A stretch of 64,000 nt of DNA from the NCBI RefSeq assembly GCF_003814745.1, contig NZ_RKRD01000001.1:868001-932000 (forward strand), read 5' to 3'. Source of the DNA: Hydrogenoanaerobacterium saccharovorans (lineage in GTDB: Bacteria > Bacillota > Clostridia > Oscillospirales > Ruminococcaceae). A program made the position numbers and the translations under genes. The notes under the pieces were generated by a model, which was given only the letters and a program-made list of their open reading frames with translations, ran no database searches and had not been told where the DNA came from. Below are positions 16,424 to 25,127 of the stretch, in pieces. How positions within the stretch are numbered: position 1 is the stretch's first letter; each line of letters begins with the position of its first letter.

Positions 16424-18301
16424 TTGCATAGCCATCAAAGGCTGATTTCTTTAACGCGAATCGGTGCTTTTGATTTGATAGCGGTAGCATTATCGGTGTG
16501 GATTGGATTCCGCTTGAAGTTCGGATTTGTACGCACCATCCCCGAATTTTATCTGCAAAACCAAAACAGGTACATTCTTACCGCTTTTTTGATTCTGTTT
16601 GGTATAGAACTACTGCTGGGCTGCGGCAGCTACCTGCCATCCTTTTCGGTTGCAGACGGTGCTCGTTTGCTGTTTGCCGTAGCTTGCACCCAAGGTGTAC
16701 TGTTTTTGCTTGACCGCTTTCTCAAACTTGGTATCCCCATTGAGGTTATGATTATTCAGGCACTGCTGCTGGTGGTGCTGTTGCTTGTCATACGTCTTTC
16801 GGTAAGGCTTGCACGGCTTGGCAATGCACGTTTGAATGGGTTGAAAAACCGAGATTCTATGGAACGTGTGCTGATTTATGGTGCCGGTGAAGTTGGCAGG
16901 TACCTTTGCGAGCGCCTTATCAGCCACCCAAAAGAGCATATGCATGTTGTTGGTTTTGTAGATGACAACCCTGCACTGCGGGGGGTAAAAGTGCAGCATG
17001 TAAAAGTGCAGGGCACGGCGAAAGACCTCCCCAAAATCCTCGCTCTCACCCATGCGTCACAGTTGATTCTCGCGATAGAGCACTTTCCAAGAGAAATGCT
17101 CTCAAGCTTAATTGAAGATTGCCGAGAGCACCATTGCCGCCTAAAAAGGTTTGGCAGTATTGAAGAGCTTGCCAATAATCGGCTTGACACCGCAGCCATC
17201 AACGATATCAGTTTGGAGGATTTGCTCCGGCGTGACAGCGTAAAACTAAACCAAGAGCTGCTGCGCGAATTTGTTACGCACCGCTGTGTTATGATTACAG
17301 GCGGCGCGGGTTCTATCGGGTCTGAACTTTGCCGGCAAGTTCTTGCAATGGGGGCAAGGCTTCTTGTTATTTTTGATATTCATGAAAACGGCATGTACAC
17401 GCTCGACAATGAACTGAGAGAACATTTTGACCCTATGCGCTATCGCCTGTGCGTTGGCTCTGTCCGCGATGACGATCGTCTAGATGAAGTGATGGCACAG
17501 TTTCATCCCGATGTTCTGTTTCATGCAGCCGCCCACAAACATGTGCCGATGATGGAGCTTAACCCCAAAGAGGCAATTAAAAACAATGTATTTGGTACTT
17601 TACGCACCGCACATGCCGCAATGAACAACGGTGTGCGGCGTTTTATTCTCATTTCAACCGACAAGGCAGTAAACCCCACCAATATCATGGGTGCATCTAA
17701 ACGCATTGCCGAGCTGTGTATCCAAATGCTGGACCATCAAAGCCATACACAATTTGCGGCGGTACGGTTCGGTAATGTACTGGGTAGCTGCGGCAGTGTG
17801 GTACCGCTCTTTAAAACCCAAATAGAACGCGGAGGGCCTGTCACCGTTACGCACCCTGACATGCGCCGTTATTTTATGACAATCCCCGAAGCGGTGCAGT
17901 TGGTGTTGGAGGCGGGAGCAATGGCAAAAGGGGGAGAGATTTTTGTATTGGATATGGGTGAACCGGTTAAGATTTACGACCTTGCCTGTGATATGATTCG
18001 TCTTTCGGGCTATGTCCCTCAGCGCGACATTAAAATTGTGTTTACCGGTATGCGTCCGGGCGAAAAATTGTTCGAAGAACTGCGCCTTGCAGAAGAGGAT
18101 ACCGACAAAACACCGAGTGACAAAATTTATATCAATAAACCGGTGCAAACAGATGAAGAAACTCTTTGCGAGCAGCTTAACATCTTGAAGAAAGTACTGC
18201 AAAAAAATGGAGATTTAAAACCGCTGTTTGATGCGGTTCGTTCAATGGTACCCACATTTGGGCAGCAAACAGAGCAGGGGAGCACATCGAAGGAGGAATA
18301 A
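16424..18301 (+). CDS. Membrane-anchored nucleotide-sugar 4,6-dehydratase (CapD/PglF type)
   Basis: It probably converts UDP-GlcNAc to a 4-keto-6-deoxy sugar for surface polysaccharide or glycan synthesis. About four N-terminal membrane spans (first 140 residues) are followed by a CoA-binding-like Rossmann domain with YGAGEVGRYL (about residue 152). A catalytic SDR domain follows with TGGAGSIGSELCRQ (about 290) and STDKAVNPTNIMGASK (about 413). The usual Tyr of YxxxK is Met here, as in PglF/FlaA1-type 4,6-dehydratases. TTG 16424 is chosen because GGGGAG lies 6 bases upstream; an in-frame ATG at 16394 has no site. The next gene starts 3 bases downstream, so they are cotranscribed. Confidence 0.85.
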   Translation: MHSHQRLISLTRIGAFDLIAVALSVWIGFRLKFGFVRTIPEFYLQNQNRYILTAFLILFGIELLLGCGSYLPSFSVADGARLLFAVACTQGVLFLLDRFLKLGIPIEVMIIQALLLVVLLLVIRLSVRLARLGNARLNGLKNRDSMERVLIYGAGEVGRYLCERLISHPKEHMHVVGFVDDNPALRGVKVQHVKVQGTAKDLPKILALTHASQLILAIEHFPREMLSSLIEDCREHHCRLKRFGSIEELANNRLDTAAINDISLEDLLRRDSVKLNQELLREFVTHRCVMITGGAGSIGSELCRQVLAMGARLLVIFDIHENGMYTLDNELREHFDPMRYRLCVGSVRDDDRLDEVMAQFHPDVLFHAAAHKHVPMMELNPKEAIKNNVFGTLRTAHAAMNNGVRRFILISTDKAVNPTNIMGASKRIAELCIQMLDHQSHTQFAAVRFGNVLGSCGSVVPLFKTQIERGGPVTVTHPDMRRYFMTIPEAVQLVLEAGAMAKGGEIFVLDMGEPVKIYDLACDMIRLSGYVPQRDIKIVFTGMRPGEKLFEELRLAEEDTDKTPSDKIYINKPVQTDEETLCEQLNILKKVLQKNGDLKPLFDAVRSMVPTFGQQTEQGSTSKEE

Positions 18302-18304
18302 CCA

Positions 18305-19678
18305 ATGCCACAGTTTTTACAAAACAGAGAAAGTTTGTTTGGTTTTATATTGCAATGTACACTTGCCGTAATGTTATTTGAACTTGCGGCAACTTATAGT
18401 TTTTATGCGTTTGATGTTCTGCTGATTCTTTTGGCAGCCCTGTTTCTTTTGGTATTGTTTGACCGCGCACGCTACGGAGGAACCGCATTTATACGAGACC
18501 TTGTAGGGCGCTTTGGCGGTTTTTGGATGATTCCTCTGATGTTGCTTCTTTATATAATTATCGATTTAGTCAGCGTAACATACTCCGTGGTACCTCATCT
18601 TGGTTTTGATAAATACAAGGTTGTGGTACTTATGCTGTTTTTATCTGCTTGTGTTTTGTTATATGTCGATAATCTGCAAAAGCTTCGTACCATTCTGCTA
18701 ACCTTTGGGCTTGCATCCGCGTTTACAGCGCTGTTTACAATCGTCAACTATTTGTTTTTTCATATTTATCCCGTCTATTATACAATGCGCCTTACATTGC
18801 GTACGGACTACAATGTATTTGCAAGCACTTTGCTGTTGGGCTTATTGTGCATTTTTTACTTGTTCGTTACCACAGAACGCACTTTACGTACCTGTGTTTT
18901 ATTTGTGCTGGATGCTTCGTTAACGCTTGCTGTTTTGTTTCTTTCGGCCTCTCGCCGCATCTTTTTAATGCTCCCTTTTATTTTGGGATTTTGGGTTTGC
19001 ATTTATTTAGTAAAATCGAAAAGTGTACGCGGAGTTTTGTCTGCAATAGCGGTGGTACTTGCTGTAAGCACTTTGTTTTGCTTTGGTACACTGGGTATGC
19101 AAAATTATATGCGTAAACAGTACCTTAAATATGGTTCCGTTGGCCCAACGGGCAGCGGTGGAACAAGTGAGGGCAGTGCTGCAGAACGTTACGAAACGGT
19201 ATGCGAGGGCGACTTTCTATCAAAACGAGAACTGATTTGGAAAATAGCATGGGATGAGTTCAAAGGTTTTACCGCGACGCAAAAATTCATCGGGAGAGGA
19301 TTTGCTTACGATATCGCTTTGTACGATAACGTAAATAACGAACAGCTCTCAAAAGAATATGCTAATTTACAAGGTGAAAAAGGGTTGCTATCGGCACACA
19401 ACTTTATATTGGCAGATTTGCTGGATGGAGGTTATATGAAGGCTGCCATCGGTATTTTTATGGTTGGGCTGCTGGTTTGGGCGTGCTTCACTCTGGCATT
19501 CCAGTCATTTGCTACCGCTGCAATTTACGGCAACTTGTTAGCGGTAGTTGTTTTAAACAATTTAGTTTCCAACCGCTACGGTTTGCTGTACGATAAATTT
19601 TTTTACCTGTTTGCAGTAATGATGCTGCTGCATCTCAGGTATCTGCGTACGCACAGAAAAGAGCTGTTTGGCTCATAG
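18305..19678 (+). CDS. O-antigen ligase/polymerase-like membrane protein
   Basis: A polytopic protein of 457 residues with about ten or eleven hydrophobic segments and one large extracytoplasmic loop (about residues 270-360). The loop is followed by further spans, the layout of the Wzy_C/O-antigen ligase superfamily. The LFLSASRRIFLMLPF segment just before the loop matches the conserved region of that family. It probably polymerises or attaches surface glycan repeat units. GGAGGAATAACC before the ATG overlaps the end of the dehydratase gene. Sequence identity in this family is low, so the exact reaction is unknown. Confidence 0.68.
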   Translation: MPQFLQNRESLFGFILQCTLAVMLFELAATYSFYAFDVLLILLAALFLLVLFDRARYGGTAFIRDLVGRFGGFWMIPLMLLLYIIIDLVSVTYSVVPHLGFDKYKVVVLMLFLSACVLLYVDNLQKLRTILLTFGLASAFTALFTIVNYLFFHIYPVYYTMRLTLRTDYNVFASTLLLGLLCIFYLFVTTERTLRTCVLFVLDASLTLAVLFLSASRRIFLMLPFILGFWVCIYLVKSKSVRGVLSAIAVVLAVSTLFCFGTLGMQNYMRKQYLKYGSVGPTGSGGTSEGSAAERYETVCEGDFLSKRELIWKIAWDEFKGFTATQKFIGRGFAYDIALYDNVNNEQLSKEYANLQGEKGLLSAHNFILADLLDGGYMKAAIGIFMVGLLVWACFTLAFQSFATAAIYGNLLAVVVLNNLVSNRYGLLYDKFFYLFAVMMLLHLRYLRTHRKELFGS

Positions 19679-19801
19679 CGTACGTCTGTATTTTGTAAAA
19701 GCAAACTGATAGCACAGCTTTTTTCGGGCATAACTAACATCATATAAATATGTTTAAGAACAATACCAATTAAATCCCAACAAAATGGCAGGTGAAGTTA
19801 T

Positions 19802-21031
19802 TTGAATATTTTGTTGATTGACCATTATGCAGGCAGCCCCGAAATGGGGATGGAATACCGCCCTTATTACCTTGCGCGTGAATGGGCAAAACAAGGGCAT
19901 AATGCTACCATCGTTGCAGCAGATTTTTCACATTTACGCAGTAAAAACCCCTTAATAGATGAACCTATTTGTGAAAAGCTGATTGAAAACGTTCGTTTTG
20001 TGCTTGTTAAAACCACGGCTTATACAGAAAATGACCGTAAGCGTTACAAAAATGTATTCCGTTTTGTGCAGATATTAAACCGCAATGTGCAGATACTTGC
20101 TGAAAAATATAAACCCGATGTTGTAATTGCATCGTCTACCTATCCGTTTGATATTTACCCTGCGCAAAAAATAGCATCAGCAGCAAAGGCAAAGTTGGTT
20201 TACGAAGTACACGATGTGCATCCCGAAAGCTTTATCGAGATTTACGGCTACAGTGCTTATCACCCAATTATGCAAACACTAAAGCATGCGGTAAAACATG
20301 CATACCGTATCGCTGATTTTGTTATTTCCGTTTTGCCCAGAGTCGACCTGCACATGAAAGAGCTGGGCGTTAAAACAGATAAATTCGCCTACATTCCCAA
20401 TGGTATTTGTGTGCATGAAGAACCCAAAAAGCAACCGCAGCGCCATATCGACCTAATTACGCGCTACCGTGAAAAGGGCTATTTTGTTGTGATGTATTTA
20501 GGGGGATTTGCCCCTGCCAATGCCCTGGATGAATTAGTAAAGTCGGCAAAACATGTAAGCAACAATGTGATATATATGATGGTTGGCAACGGGCTGCAAA
20601 AGGCACCGCTCAAACGCTATGCAAAGCAAAACAATCTTAGCAATATTATGTTTCTTGATGCAGTAGAAAAAGACCAAGTGCAAATTATTTTAGCACTTGC
20701 CGATTGTTTATATATTGGTGCACTGCCTCTTGAGGTATACCGCTATGGCGTTGGTATGAACAAGCTGTACGATTATATGTATTCGGGGCGCCCTATTATC
20801 TGTGCCATGAATGTGCCTGAAAACCCTGTAGAAACAACGCACTGCGGCATTGTTTTACCTAAAAACAATGCTGAAAAAATTGCCGAGGCAATAGAAGCCA
20901 TCAAACAGATGCCCGAATCAGAGCGGGCAGCGATGGGCGAACACGGGAAAACTTACGTTTTGGAGAACAACCTTTACAGTGTTTTGGCAAAACGTTTTAT
21001 AGATGCGATTAACGACAAAGAAACACAGTAA
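19802..21031 (+). CDS. Glycosyltransferase family 4 protein
   Basis: A GT-B fold glycosyltransferase of 409 residues, WbuB-like. The N-terminal acceptor domain starts MNILLIDHYAGSPEMGMEYR, a form common in polysaccharide clusters. The C-terminal donor domain has YLGGFAPANALDELVKSA, MMVGNGLQK and the conserved stretch near YMYSGRPIICAMN, with the glutamate region just after it altered. It should use a UDP-sugar donor on a lipid-linked acceptor. The start is TTG with AGGTGAAG upstream. It is 123 bases after the ligase-like gene with no clear terminator between, so a shared surface-glycan role is likely. Confidence 0.85.
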   Translation: MNILLIDHYAGSPEMGMEYRPYYLAREWAKQGHNATIVAADFSHLRSKNPLIDEPICEKLIENVRFVLVKTTAYTENDRKRYKNVFRFVQILNRNVQILAEKYKPDVVIASSTYPFDIYPAQKIASAAKAKLVYEVHDVHPESFIEIYGYSAYHPIMQTLKHAVKHAYRIADFVISVLPRVDLHMKELGVKTDKFAYIPNGICVHEEPKKQPQRHIDLITRYREKGYFVVMYLGGFAPANALDELVKSAKHVSNNVIYMMVGNGLQKAPLKRYAKQNNLSNIMFLDAVEKDQVQIILALADCLYIGALPLEVYRYGVGMNKLYDYMYSGRPIICAMNVPENPVETTHCGIVLPKNNAEKIAEAIEAIKQMPESERAAMGEHGKTYVLENNLYSVLAKRFIDAINDKETQ

Positions 21032-21054
21032 ACATAAGCGGTATTACAGCAAAC

Positions 21055-21092
21055 AAGACCATCTGCAGTTGGCAGATGGTCTTGTTTCTTTA
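21055..21092. terminator. Terminator between convergent GT4 and GNAT genes
   Basis: AAGACCATCTGC and GCAGATGGTCTT form a perfect 12-pair stem with a 5-base loop, followed by TGTTTCTTT. Confidence 0.88.
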
Positions 21093-21101
21093 TGAGGATG
21101 A

Positions 21102-21566
21102 TTATTTTCGCAGCATATCAATGGTAAACGGGTAAAAACCAAACTTTTGGTAAAAACCGATTGCTTTATCGTTACCAAACGCCACACACAGTTTTAGATT
21201 GGAGATACCGTTCTCATCAAAATATGCAAGAGCTTTGCTCATCAGCAGTTTGCCGTAACCACTGCCCCGCAGGCGTTCATCTACATAAAGCATTTCAATC
21301 TCGCCCTCGCCAAGTTCACGATTGCAGTTAACAGCGCAGAACCCCCCAGGCTCACCGCCTTCTTTGGATAGCAATACAAAAAATATCACTTCACAGCCCG
21401 ATGCAATTTTTTGTTGCAGTAAAGATTCGTGCACTTCAAAAGTAAAGGTTTTAAATAGATGAGAAAAATAAGTGGAGTTGCTGCCGTTGTTTTCTACCAG
21501 TTTAACCCAAAGCGGCTTTAATAGTGGGAAAGATGTGTAATCCATCTGTTTGCAAATCATATTCAT
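21102..21566 (-). CDS. GNAT family N-acetyltransferase
   Basis: A protein of 154 residues with the acetyl-CoA-binding motif A in LYVDERLRGSGYGKLLMSKAL and the following DENGISNLKLCV and AIGFYQKFGFYPF segments, which complete the fold. It acetylates an unknown amine. ATG 21566 (reverse) is used because AAGGAG lies about 9 bases upstream; the longer frame back to 21656 would start without a site. It is convergent with the GT4 gene and unrelated in function as far as can be seen. Confidence 0.82.
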   Translation of the reverse strand: MNMICKQMDYTSFPLLKPLWVKLVENNGSNSTYFSHLFKTFTFEVHESLLQQKIASGCEVIFFVLLSKEGGEPGGFCAVNCNRELGEGEIEMLYVDERLRGSGYGKLLMSKALAYFDENGISNLKLCVAFGNDKAIGFYQKFGFYPFTIDMLRK

Positions 21567-21785
21567 AATTTTTTTCTCCTTGTTCTCAATATCAAACTGT
21601 AAAGCCATACGGTTGCCTGCTTTGGGGCGTTTGGCTGTGTAAAGCAATTTTATCATACTGCAAATACCAAGGCAATAAAGCAGCTGAAAAATTATTTTTA
21701 CAATTTTGCAATAAAATGATGTTTTTCGGATTACTATACAATTATAGAGTGCATGATAATAAAAACACGAGAAGAGGATTTTTTC

Positions 21786-22559
21786 ATGAATAGATACAAC
21801 GGTTTGTTTTTTAGACTAACTGTACTTGCAATTGGTACGGCGGCATTTTGCGCAGCAATCGTTCTCACATTAAGTGCATGCGGCAAGGTTATGCCGGATG
21901 CATCACAAAGCAGTGGTGAAACGACAACACAACAAACCATTCAGAACCCCGTAACGGCATCGAGCAAGAGCGAAGCGGATGATGGATACGATATGATAGG
22001 AGTACCCAAATTGGTGATTAGCGATTCAATGATGTACCGCGGTACAGTACTATCCATAGATTCTTTACCGGATTCAGATGCGGAAATTTTATTATTGACG
22101 CTGATGAGTGTCGATGGAACCGGTTTTTCTCCATCTACATTGCCAGTTGCAATTACAGAAGAAACCAAGCTGAGTTTCGAAAAGTATAAGTTAGAAAAAG
22201 GTGCTTATCTCGAAGTTTATTACGGTGCAAACCCAAAAGAAAAACAGCAATACGCAAAAGCCATTGCCGTTAACTTGCTGATACCTGCAGAACGCTCTGT
22301 GTTTAATGGCGAACTGGTTGAGATAATAGAGAATAGTGAGGATAAAGATAAAATTTCTTTGCTGCTAAAGCCATTGGATGAAGGGATGAAAACGGTATTT
22401 CATATTTCAGATAAAACACAGCTTTATATAAAACTTGAAGAACTTAAAAAAGGCGACAAAATCAACATTTACTATAATGGTATCGCTACTTTCAGCATTC
22501 CGCCGCAATCAACCGCTATGGAAATCCGCCCATATACCGCACTTGTTTCTGAAAAATAA
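21786..22559 (+). CDS. Putative lipoprotein, unknown function
   Basis: A 257-residue protein with an N-terminal hydrophobic signal and a lipobox LSAC (Cys near residue 33), so it is probably exported and lipid anchored. The Ser/Thr/Gln-rich linker that follows is typical after such a cysteine. The mature part appears to contain two similar beta-rich units. One runs from MYRGTVLSIDSLP through ITEETKLSF and LEKGAYLEVYYG, the other from VFNGELVEIIENS through ISDKTQLYI and LKKGDKINIYYNG, an internal repeat of about 85 residues. I do not recognise the family. The ATG has AAGAGGA upstream; the frame open from 21753 has none. Confidence 0.72.
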   Translation: MNRYNGLFFRLTVLAIGTAAFCAAIVLTLSACGKVMPDASQSSGETTTQQTIQNPVTASSKSEADDGYDMIGVPKLVISDSMMYRGTVLSIDSLPDSDAEILLLTLMSVDGTGFSPSTLPVAITEETKLSFEKYKLEKGAYLEVYYGANPKEKQQYAKAIAVNLLIPAERSVFNGELVEIIENSEDKDKISLLLKPLDEGMKTVFHISDKTQLYIKLEELKKGDKINIYYNGIATFSIPPQSTAMEIRPYTALVSEK

Positions 22560-22574
22560 ATGCGAATATATTTC

Positions 22575-22606
22575 GGCTCGTACTTTCGTGGTACGAGTCT
22601 TTTTTA
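22575..22606 (+). terminator. Terminator after the lipoprotein gene
   Basis: GGCTCGTAC and GTACGAGTC form a nine-pair stem with one wobble and a 7-base loop, followed by six Ts. Confidence 0.85.
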
Positions 22607-22684
22607 TTGCGTTTACACATATTATCAAAAATGTGGTATAATAAGAAATTATGACTTACGCACCACAAAAGGGGGTACGAATAA

Positions 22685-24916
22685 TTGCAAACGTATGAGC
22701 AGGAATTTCAGACTGAGCAGGCCTATCTGCAAAAGGTAACCGACCTTGCCCAAGCCCGCCTTGTGTCGCAGCAAGAGCAGGCGATTAAAGAAAAGAAAAA
22801 ACTTGTAGAACTCAACCGCTTGATGTACGAAAATACCGTACATTTTTCGCATGATTTTGATAAACTCACCGAGGCGAACCAAGAGCTTGGCAATATTGAA
22901 GCACGTACCATCAATTACCGTATGCTGGCGAAACGCTTGCGTATGTACGAGCATATGATTGATATGCCTTATTTTGCGCGCATCGATTTTACAGAAGATG
23001 GTTACGACCGTGAACCAATCTATATCGGTACAGGCAGCCTTACCGATGAAGACGGGCTGGATGCATATGTTTACGACTGGCGTGCACCCGTTTCAAGTTT
23101 GTTTTATCGTTGTGAACCCGGCAGGGTAAGCTATCGTTCTCCGTCGGGCGATATCAAAGGTGAAATGAACCTGAAACGCCAGTATGAAATCAAACACGGC
23201 AAGTTGAATTATTTTTTTGATTGCAGTGTCAATGTAGTTGACGATATTTTGCGCAGTGTCCTTTCAAAAAACGCGTCACCAAAAATGAAAACAATTGTCG
23301 AAACAATCCAGCGAGAACAGGATGTTATTATCCGTGACCTCAATAGTGATTTGCTGATGGTGCAAGGGGTGGCGGGCAGCGGTAAAACTTCGGTTGCCCT
23401 GCACCGCGTAGCTTTTTTGATGTATGAAGGGCTTACCGGAGGGCTTGCTGCGAACAATATTATTATCCTTTCGCCCAACGCATTGTTTGGCAAATATATT
23501 TCGGGTGTTTTGCCGGAGTTGGGGGAAGAGAACATCGCCACAAAAACATTTGAAACTATTTTTGAAGATTATTTCGGCACCCATATTACAATCAAAAGCC
23601 GCAACAGTATACTGGAACAATTGGTCTCGGACGGAGACAAAAAACAGCAAGCATTGCTGAAAGAATCGTTGGAGTTCCAACTCTCGTCTGATTTTTGTGA
23701 AATTTTAAACCGCTTTATCGCTTATTATGAACGCAGTTTACTTGATATTCCCGACATTTATTACGGGGGTAAATGCCTTGTAACGCGGCAGGCACTGCGT
23801 GAAGAATTGCTGCACAGCAGGGTGAACATGCCTGTGGCAAAACGCCTGCGTATTATTGAAGAAAAATTATTTGAAAAACTGCACAAAGCCAAAAAGACCA
23901 GGCTTGCACAGCTAGAGAAGTTTGTTCTTGACCACCCTGAGCACCAATTTGAGGTAAAAGCGCAGGCTAGGCTTTTATCCATTAAAGAGATTACTGTGCT
24001 TGCACATAAAATCAGAACATTCACACGTATAAATGTTCTGTCTGTCTACAAAGAATTGGTTGCAGATAAAGAATTGTTTTGCCGAATTGCAGGTGAGATT
24101 AAGCTCCCCGAACATATCGATGAGCTGCTAGACTTTATAAGTAAAAACCTGCGCAGTAATGCAGTAGGTTATGCCGAAGGAATGGCACTGCTTTACCTGC
24201 AAGTAAAAATGCTGGGTGTTAAACCCCACAGTAACATCAAACAGGTGGTTATCGATGAGGCGCAAGATTATTACTCTATGCACTACAGGATTTTGAGCAC
24301 TATCTTGCCAAACGCCCGCTACACCATATTGGGTGATGTGAATCAGACGATTGCAAAACAGGCAGATTTTACGCTGTACGAAGAAATCAAGAGCATTTTG
24401 GGTAAACGTAAAAATACGCTCGCCACTATGAATAAAAGCTTTCGCTGTTCAACCGAAATCAGCGAATTCAGCCGCCGTTTTATCGATAGTGACACGCGGC
24501 AGCAAAGTTTTGACCGTCATGAACAAGAACCGGAGATACGCTCGGCGAAAACTGTGCCCGAACTGGATGCGCAACTGCTTAACGACATTGCGATATGCAA
24601 AGAGCAAGGCTTTGGTTCATTGGCGGTGTTGTGCAAAAGTTTTGCGCAGGCACATGAACTGTACCATCGTATTTCAGATAAAGCCGACCTTCGTCTTGTA
24701 GGCGAATATACCGAGGATATTGGGTTGGGAACTTATATTCTGCCTATTTACATGGCGAAGGGGCTAGAGTTCGATGCGGCTTTTGTTTACGGTACAGACA
24801 GTGATGCTTATGTGACGGAGGATGACAGAAAGCTGCTTTACGTAGCTTCTACCCGCCCTTTGCACCGCCTTTACTTGTACCATACCGGCAAATTGAGCAA
24901 ACTGATTGAAGAATAG
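22685..24916 (+). CDS. helD: HelD-like RNA polymerase recycling ATPase (UvrD/Rep superfamily)
   Basis: HelD proteins bind stalled RNA polymerase and use ATP to release nucleic acid. The order is a long N-terminal coiled coil (about residues 1-90), the family's DxxxYDWRAPVSSLFY region (YVYDWRAPVSSLFY, about 132-145), Walker A GVAGSGKTS (about 228), VVIDEAQDYYS (Walker B), NKSFRCSTEIS and the late motif LYVASTRPLHRLYL. The 743 residues fit the Firmicutes class. The start is TTG with GGGGG about 9 bases upstream. A TATAAT at about 22637 may be the -10, and TGTGGT/ACCACA repeats flank it. It is a single-gene unit between two terminators. Confidence 0.88.
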   Translation: MQTYEQEFQTEQAYLQKVTDLAQARLVSQQEQAIKEKKKLVELNRLMYENTVHFSHDFDKLTEANQELGNIEARTINYRMLAKRLRMYEHMIDMPYFARIDFTEDGYDREPIYIGTGSLTDEDGLDAYVYDWRAPVSSLFYRCEPGRVSYRSPSGDIKGEMNLKRQYEIKHGKLNYFFDCSVNVVDDILRSVLSKNASPKMKTIVETIQREQDVIIRDLNSDLLMVQGVAGSGKTSVALHRVAFLMYEGLTGGLAANNIIILSPNALFGKYISGVLPELGEENIATKTFETIFEDYFGTHITIKSRNSILEQLVSDGDKKQQALLKESLEFQLSSDFCEILNRFIAYYERSLLDIPDIYYGGKCLVTRQALREELLHSRVNMPVAKRLRIIEEKLFEKLHKAKKTRLAQLEKFVLDHPEHQFEVKAQARLLSIKEITVLAHKIRTFTRINVLSVYKELVADKELFCRIAGEIKLPEHIDELLDFISKNLRSNAVGYAEGMALLYLQVKMLGVKPHSNIKQVVIDEAQDYYSMHYRILSTILPNARYTILGDVNQTIAKQADFTLYEEIKSILGKRKNTLATMNKSFRCSTEISEFSRRFIDSDTRQQSFDRHEQEPEIRSAKTVPELDAQLLNDIAICKEQGFGSLAVLCKSFAQAHELYHRISDKADLRLVGEYTEDIGLGTYILPIYMAKGLEFDAAFVYGTDSDAYVTEDDRKLLYVASTRPLHRLYLYHTGKLSKLIEE

Positions 24917-24957
24917 TTGTTGCTTAAAACAAATAATGTAATTAAAATATTGTTGAG

Positions 24958-24990
24958 AAAAGGGCAGAATTGTTCTGCCCTTTTTGTTTT
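24958..24990 (+). terminator. helD terminator
   Basis: AAAAGGGCAGAA and TTCTGCCCTTTT pair around a 3-base loop, followed by a T-run. Confidence 0.9.
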
Positions 24991-25044
24991 ATGATATAGT
25001 TACGAATTCAATTTTTAAAAATCTGTAAACTGCAATAATCTCTC

Positions 25045-25073
25045 TTGATTTTTGGCAGAGTTTGTACTATAGT
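25045..25073 (+). promoter_or_regulatory. htpG promoter
   Basis: TTGATT (25045-25050) and TATAGT (25068-25073) are separated by exactly 17 bases. The predicted start of transcription falls in the CIRCE element. Confidence 0.72.
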
Positions 25074-25077
25074 ATTA

Positions 25078-25104
25078 TTAGCACTCTGGCACAATGAGTG
25101 CCAA
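25078..25104 (+). promoter_or_regulatory. CIRCE operator (HrcA binding site) of htpG
   Basis: TTAGCACTC, nine bases, then GAGTGCCAA. This matches the consensus TTAGCACTC-N9-GAGTGCTAA with one change in the right arm. HrcA repression released by heat is the known function of this element. It begins 4 bases after the -10 box and ends 23 bases before the htpG ATG. Confidence 0.92.
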
Positions 25105-25127
25105 AATACATCGAAGGTGGAATTGCA

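Noticed and set aside
25098..25127. Longer htpG start (GTG at 25098)
   Set aside because: It lies inside the CIRCE operator at or near the start of transcription and has no ribosome site.
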